From the NCBI GenBank assembly GCA_041394285.1, contig JAWKIL010000008.1, positions 1 to 64,000 of the forward strand: 64,000 bases of DNA, given 5' to 3'. Source of the stretch: CADEDH01 sp041394285 (GTDB lineage Bacteria > Actinomycetota > Acidimicrobiia > Acidimicrobiales > SZUA-35). Shown one piece after another: positions 60,510-64,000 of this stretch (positions within the stretch are counted from its first letter, which is position 1; every line of letters begins with the position of its first letter). The position numbers and the translations under genes were made by a program. Under the pieces are notes generated by a model. That model ran no database searches and was not told the DNA's origin. It saw only the letters and a list, made by a program, of their open reading frames with translations.

Positions 60510-60532
60510 TGATCGGCGAGCGGGGCCGATCA
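60510..60532 (-). terminator. Hairpin over the typA stop codon
   Basis: TGATCGGC (60510-60517) pairs with GCCGATCA (60525-60532); the stem includes the TGA stop of typA. No T tract. Confidence 0.45.
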
Positions 60533-62368
60533 GGCCGAGGCGTTGGCGTTCTTGCGCTGCTTGGCCGCCCGTCCCCGGACCGTGGGGTCGAGCTCCACCT
60601 TGCGCAGCCGCACGCTGGCCGGGGTGACCTCGACGCACTCGTCGGGGGCGATGAACTCCAGTGCCTGCTCCAGCGACAGGACCCGGGCCGGGGTCAGCTT
60701 CACCGTGTTGTCGGATCCCGCGGCCCGGTGGTTGGTGAGCTGCTTCTCCCGGGTGACGTTGACGTCCATGTCTTCCGAACGGGAGTTCTCGCCCACGATC
60801 ATGCCGCAGTACACCGGCGTGCCGGGCGACACGTGCATGTCGGCCCGCTCCTGCAGGCTGATCAGGGCGTAGGCGGTGGCGGGGCCGATGCGGTCGGCCA
60901 CCAGGGAGCCGGTGCGACGGGTCCGGATCTCCCCGCACCAGGGCTCGAAGCCCTCCATCGACTGGTTGAGCACGCCGGTGCCCCGAGTCTCGGTGAGGAA
61001 CTCGGTGCGGAAGCCGATCAGGCCCCGGGCCGGCACGAGGTAATCGAGACGGACCCAGCCCAGGCCGTGGTTGACCATGTCGGCCAGCCGGGCCTTGCGG
61101 GCGGCCAGCAGCTGGGTGACGGCACCGAGATGCTCCTCGGGCACGTCGATCGTGACCCGCTCCACCGGCTCGTGGATCACACCGTCGATCTCCCGGGTGA
61201 CCACCTCGGGCTTGCCCACGGTGAGCTCGAAGCCCTCGCGGCGCATCGTCTCCACCAGCACGGCCAGCTGCAGCTCGCCCCGGGCCTGGACCTCCCAGGC
61301 GTCGGGCCGGTCGGTGTTCAGCACCCGGATGCTCACGTTGCCCACCAGCTCGGCGTCGAGCCGGTTGCGGATCATGCGGGCCGTGACCTTGGAGCCCTCC
61401 TTGCCCGCCATGGGCGAGGTGTTGACCCCGATCGTCATCGACAGGGCGGGCTGGTCCACCTCGATCACGGGCAGGGGGCGGGGATCGGCCATGTCGACGA
61501 GCGACTCGCCGATCATGATGTCGTCGATACCGGCCACCGCCACCAGGTCGCCGGGGCCGGCCTCGTCGGCCGGGACCCGGGTGAGGGCCTCGGTGAGGTA
61601 CAGCTCCGACAGCTTCACCTGCTCCATGCGGCCGTCGACCCGCTGCAGGCCCACGGTCTGGCCCCGCTTCAGCGTGCCGTTCATCACCCGGCACAGGGCC
61701 AGGCGGCCCAGGTAGGGGGAGGCGTCGAGGTTGGTGACCCAGGCCTGGAGCGGGTGGCCCTCGACGTAGGAGGGGGCCGGGATCGTGTCCCGGATCGTCT
61801 CGAACAGGGGGCCGAGGTCGCCCCCGGCGTCGTCGAGCACGGTGGAGGCCCAGCCGTCGCGGGCGGCGCAGTACAGGATCGGGAAGTCCACCTGGTCGTC
61901 GCGGGCGTCGATGTCGAAGAACAGCTCGTAGACCTCGTCCACCACCTCGGCCGCCCGGGCGTCGGCCCGATCCACCTTGTTGATGACGAGGATCACCGGC
62001 AGGTCCCGGGCCAGGGCCTTGCGCAGCACGAAGCGGGTCTGGGGCAGGGGACCCTCGGCCGCGTCGACCAGCAGCACGATGCCGTCGACCATGGTCAGGG
62101 CCCGCTCCACCTCGCCCCCGAAGTCGGCGTGGCCGGGGGTGTCGACGATGTTGAACGTGAAGTCCTTCCAGCGCACCGAGGTGTTCTTGGCCAGGATCGT
62201 GATGCCCTTCTCCCGCTCCAGGTCGCCGGAGTCCATCACGCGGTCGACCACGGCCTCGTTGGCCCGGAACACCCCCGTCTGGCGGAGCATGGCGTCCACC
62301 AGAGTGGTCTTGCCGTGATCGACATGGGCCACGATGGCCACGTTTCGCAGGTCGTGGCGCGCAGCCAT
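60530..62368 (-). CDS. typA: Ribosome-associated GTPase TypA/BipA
   Basis: 612-aa translational GTPase involved in ribosome assembly and stress growth. G1 AHVDHGKTT, switch region EREKGITILAKN, G3 VDTPGHADFGGE, G4 NKVDRADA. Domains II-V and the C-terminal domain complete the typical 600-615 residues. ATG 62368 is chosen; an in-frame GTG and TTG lie up to 9 codons upstream. GAGG about 10 nt before. Confidence 0.97.
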   Translation of the reverse strand: MAARHDLRNVAIVAHVDHGKTTLVDAMLRQTGVFRANEAVVDRVMDSGDLEREKGITILAKNTSVRWKDFTFNIVDTPGHADFGGEVERALTMVDGIVLLVDAAEGPLPQTRFVLRKALARDLPVILVINKVDRADARAAEVVDEVYELFFDIDARDDQVDFPILYCAARDGWASTVLDDAGGDLGPLFETIRDTIPAPSYVEGHPLQAWVTNLDASPYLGRLALCRVMNGTLKRGQTVGLQRVDGRMEQVKLSELYLTEALTRVPADEAGPGDLVAVAGIDDIMIGESLVDMADPRPLPVIEVDQPALSMTIGVNTSPMAGKEGSKVTARMIRNRLDAELVGNVSIRVLNTDRPDAWEVQARGELQLAVLVETMRREGFELTVGKPEVVTREIDGVIHEPVERVTIDVPEEHLGAVTQLLAARKARLADMVNHGLGWVRLDYLVPARGLIGFRTEFLTETRGTGVLNQSMEGFEPWCGEIRTRRTGSLVADRIGPATAYALISLQERADMHVSPGTPVYCGMIVGENSRSEDMDVNVTREKQLTNHRAAGSDNTVKLTPARVLSLEQALEFIAPDECVEVTPASVRLRKVELDPTVRGRAAKQRKNANASA

Positions 62369-62425
62369 ACCGTCTTCACCTCGCACTAGGCACAAGTTTC
62401 AATCCTACCAGCCCGTAGGGCGTTC

Positions 62426-63022
62426 TCAGGAAGTGGACGGCGGGCGCCGGGGGGCGGGGGTGGCTTCGCTCCAGTAGTCGGGGCGCACGTCGAAGGCCTC
62501 GATCATGCGCTGCCAGCCGGAGGCGACGGACAGGGCGTAGCCCAGCTCCAGGATCTGGCCGTGGTCGAAGTGCTCCAGCAGCTCGGCCATGAGCCCAGGG
62601 GCCACCTGAGGCTTGCCGTGCTCGGTGAGGGCGTCGGCCAGCTTGAGGGCGGCGATGGTGGCCGGGGGCAGGATGCCCTCGGCTTCGGCCAGATCGCCGG
62701 CGGCGGCGTCGGCCTCGGCGGCGGTGAGTCCTTTGCGCACCAACGATGCGCTACGGGCGAGGCTTCAATGGACGCACTGGTTGCGGAAGGCGAGCCGGAT
62801 CCGGCCCAGCTCCACCATCTTGGGGTCGAGGCTGGATCTGTCGGTGTAGATGAACGTCACCCAGTTGAGGAACTGGTTCAGGACCTCGGGCTTGCGGGCC
62901 AGGGTGAGGAACAGGTTGTCGTCGGTGTAGGCCTTCTCGAACCACACGTCGAGCCGCTTGCGCAGCTCGGGATCGAGGTCGTCCGGGTCGGCTTTGGGCA
63001 GCAGCCCGTGATCGTTCGCCAT
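62426..63022 (-). CDS. Candidate selenoprotein: carboxymuconolactone-decarboxylase-like, CxxU
   Basis: 198 codons with one in-frame TGA at 62765-62767 (codon 86). Read through, the sequence runs ...IRLAFRNQCVH-U-SLARSASL..., putting the TGA at the second Cys of the CxxC redox motif shared by CMD/AhpD-like proteins. The frame continues without another stop to a typical family C-terminus (GILPPATIAALKLADAL; GQILELGYALSVASGW). An RNA hairpin with a GUU loop follows 13 nt after the TGA. Expected activity is a thiol/selenol peroxidase-like reaction. The alternative is a truncated or sequencing-affected gene. TACTGT lies 6 nt before ATG 63022. Confidence 0.7.
62735..62751 (-). promoter_or_regulatory. 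Candidate bacterial SECIS stem-loop
   Basis: In the mRNA GCGCAUC-GUU-GGUGCGC forms 7 bp (one U-G) with a 3-nt loop. It starts 13 nt after the TGA and the loop starts 20 nt after it with a G, the spacing and loop rule for bacterial SECIS elements. Confidence 0.55.
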
Positions 63023-63028
63023 CGGCCG

Positions 63029-63034
63029 ACAGTA
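63029..63034 (-). promoter_or_regulatory. Putative -10 box, leaderless CMD gene
   Basis: TACTGT lies 6 nt before ATG 63022 (minus strand). Confidence 0.4.
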
Positions 63035-63130
63035 CCCGCGGCCGAACGTTGCCGAGAAGGCCGCTCGGGGCGGAGCCCCGGCGGTGGGGTTGGGGCCCCA
63101 GCGCTGATGGGGGAGGCCCGTAGGGCCGGC

Positions 63131-63145
63131 GGGGGCGCAGCCCCC
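63131..63145 (-). terminator. GC hairpin after the LLM gene
   Basis: GGGGGC and GCCCCC flank a GCA loop, 8 bp beyond the LLM stop. No T tract; weak terminator call. Confidence 0.4.
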
Positions 63146-63152
63146 GGAGAGC

Positions 63153-64000
63153 TCAGCGGTCGCCCCGGCCGACCTCTTTGACCTTGGCGTAGACGTTGGC
63201 GTTCATGACCGACGCCCCCACCACCGGGATGTCCTCGTCGGCCAGCTCGGGCATGCGCTTCTTCCGCTTCAGCGCCGCCTCCACGTAGGGGGCCAGCCGC
63301 TCGGCCTTCTCCGCCTCAACCCGCTCCCGGGCATCCACGAACTCGGGCAGCACCTCGTCGCCGAACAGCTGCAGGCTCTCGCAGATGTGCTCGTGGCGGT
63401 TGAGGCCGCCCTGCTGGAGGAAGATGACCTGGTCGATGCCGGCCGCCTCGTAGTCGCGCACCAGGGCCCCGAAGTCGGCCGGGGTGCCGATGCCGGGGGC
63501 CTTGCGGGTGAGGGGCTTGGCCTTGGCCTGGGCCATGTAGTCGGCCCACAGGGTGGTGCGGCCCGGCTTGTTGTCCTGGGTCACGAGGGCGCCCATGGCG
63601 TAGTTGAAGAAGCGGAACCCGTGGATGCCCCGCTCCACGGCCTGGTCGGGGTCGTGGTGGAGGGAGAACGGGGCCACCATGGCGATGTTGGCGTTCACCA
63701 CGTGGGTGAGGGGCACGCACTCCTCGGAGCGGATGATGTCGTAGTAGACGTCGGCCCAGCGCTTGGCCTCGTCGGGGTCGATGAAGCTGAAGGCCAGGGC
63801 GCCCAGGCCGTTGCGGGCCGCCACCTCGATCGTGGACCGGTTGGTGCAGGCGATCCACATCGGGGGGTGGGGCTTCTGGAACGGCTTGGGCAGCACGTTG
63901 CGGCAGGGCATGGAGAACCCCTCGCCCTCGTAACCGGGGTAGGGGTCCATCACCATCATGTTGGCGATCTGTTCGGCCGCCTCCAGCGACAGGTCCCGCT
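63153..64000 (-). CDS. LLM-class flavin/F420-dependent oxidoreductase, 5' end outside window
   Basis: About 282 C-terminal residues are present; the open frame runs past the window edge. Luciferase-like TIM barrel: KPFQKPHPPMWIACTNRST, then WADVYYDIIRSE and AGIDQVIFLQQGGLNRHEHI. The upstream in-window methionines (MMVMDPY) are internal because sequence before them (SLEAAEQIAN) still reads as protein. Same strand as the CMD-like and typA genes. Confidence 0.88.
   Translation of the reverse strand, partial: RDLSLEAAEQIANMMVMDPYPGYEGEGFSMPCRNVLPKPFQKPHPPMWIACTNRSTIEVAARNGLGALAFSFIDPDEAKRWADVYYDIIRSEECVPLTHVVNANIAMVAPFSLHHDPDQAVERGIHGFRFFNYAMGALVTQDNKPGRTTLWADYMAQAKAKPLTRKAPGIGTPADFGALVRDYEAAGIDQVIFLQQGGLNRHEHICESLQLFGDEVLPEFVDARERVEAEKAERLAPYVEAALKRKKRMPELADEDIPVVGASVMNANVYAKVKEVGRGDR

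Noticed and set aside
62426..62743. Separate small gene starting at TTG 62743
   Set aside because: It lacks the N-terminal part of the family and a ribosome binding site, and is in the same frame as the upstream part, so one interrupted gene explains it better.
1..64000. CRISPR array, prophage or insertion sequence
   Set aside because: No regularly spaced direct repeats, phage structural genes, integrase or transposase were seen; the repeats found are short palindromes without coding capacity.

Overview
The window is very GC-rich (mostly near 70 % or above, with short AT-richer islands at promoters) and densely packed with genes on both strands. The gene content suggests a high-GC actinobacterium, most likely of the class Acidimicrobiia. 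Clues are two CYP-type P450s, F420/flavin LLM oxidoreductases, a thiolase/OB-fold (DUF35) pair, several SDRs, two molybdenum hydroxylases, a class E sortase with an LAxTG substrate, and a mycobacterial-type SOS box. The placement is inferred from gene families and base use; there is no rRNA or other marker gene. I found no tRNA, rRNA, CRISPR array, transposase or prophage genes, and no stretch above about 300 bases lacks a gene.

Layout. 0-10 kb: a P450, a cupin, then a class E sortase with its 1,002-aa cell-wall-anchored substrate, an OmpA-BMP fusion protein, a MarR/YceI divergon with twin operators, and a lipoprotein. 10-18.5 kb: an aldo/keto reductase, an SOS-boxed DinB polymerase, then a co-directional oxidative cluster (alcohol dehydrogenase, P450, SnoaL-like, methyltransferase, SDR, double-hotdog thioesterase). 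18.5-24.7 kb: MFS exporter, enoyl-CoA hydratase and SDR, then a coupled SDR/two-subunit TPP decarboxylase operon, a SnoaL-like protein and a RidA-like protein. 24.8-31.4 kb: a translationally coupled molybdenum hydroxylase operon (fused FAD/2Fe-2S protein, Mo subunit, LLM oxidoreductase) followed by a phytoene-desaturase-like oxidase. 31.5-37.4 kb: an amidase bracketed by palindromic repeats, a WXG100-like/lipase fusion, a CodA-like amidohydrolase and a Rieske oxygenase. 37.5-40.4 kb: an NMT1/SsuA-type ABC importer. 40.5-47 kb: two flavodoxin-fold oxidoreductases, Hsp20, an AlbA/Schlafen-like protein, a transmembrane Ser/Thr kinase and a fasciclin lipoprotein. 47-55.4 kb: amidohydrolase, methyltransferase, NIPSNAP-like protein, nitroreductase, thiolase/DUF35 pair, PfpI protein and a large secreted metalloprotease. 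55.4-59.4 kb: a second molybdenum hydroxylase operon (FAD, 2Fe-2S and Mo subunits) ending in a MoaD-like sulfur carrier. 59.5-64 kb: a DUF6492 glycosyltransferase-like protein, TypA, a carboxymuconolactone-decarboxylase-family gene interrupted by an in-frame TGA, and the 3' part of an LLM oxidoreductase.

The most interesting observation is at 62.4-63.0 kb. The TGA sits exactly at the second Cys of the family's CxxC motif. It is followed, after 13 nt, by a 17-nt hairpin with a G-starting apical loop. This is the arrangement expected of a bacterial SECIS element, so the gene is a candidate CxxU selenoprotein.

Two window-wide patterns also stand out. About fourteen genes have a TANNNT-like hexamer 6-8 nt upstream of an ATG/GTG with no ribosome binding site, which predicts leaderless transcripts. 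Four intergenic regions carry copies of a nested-palindrome repeat of about 107-115 bp, and other palindromic elements are scattered in further intergenic regions.
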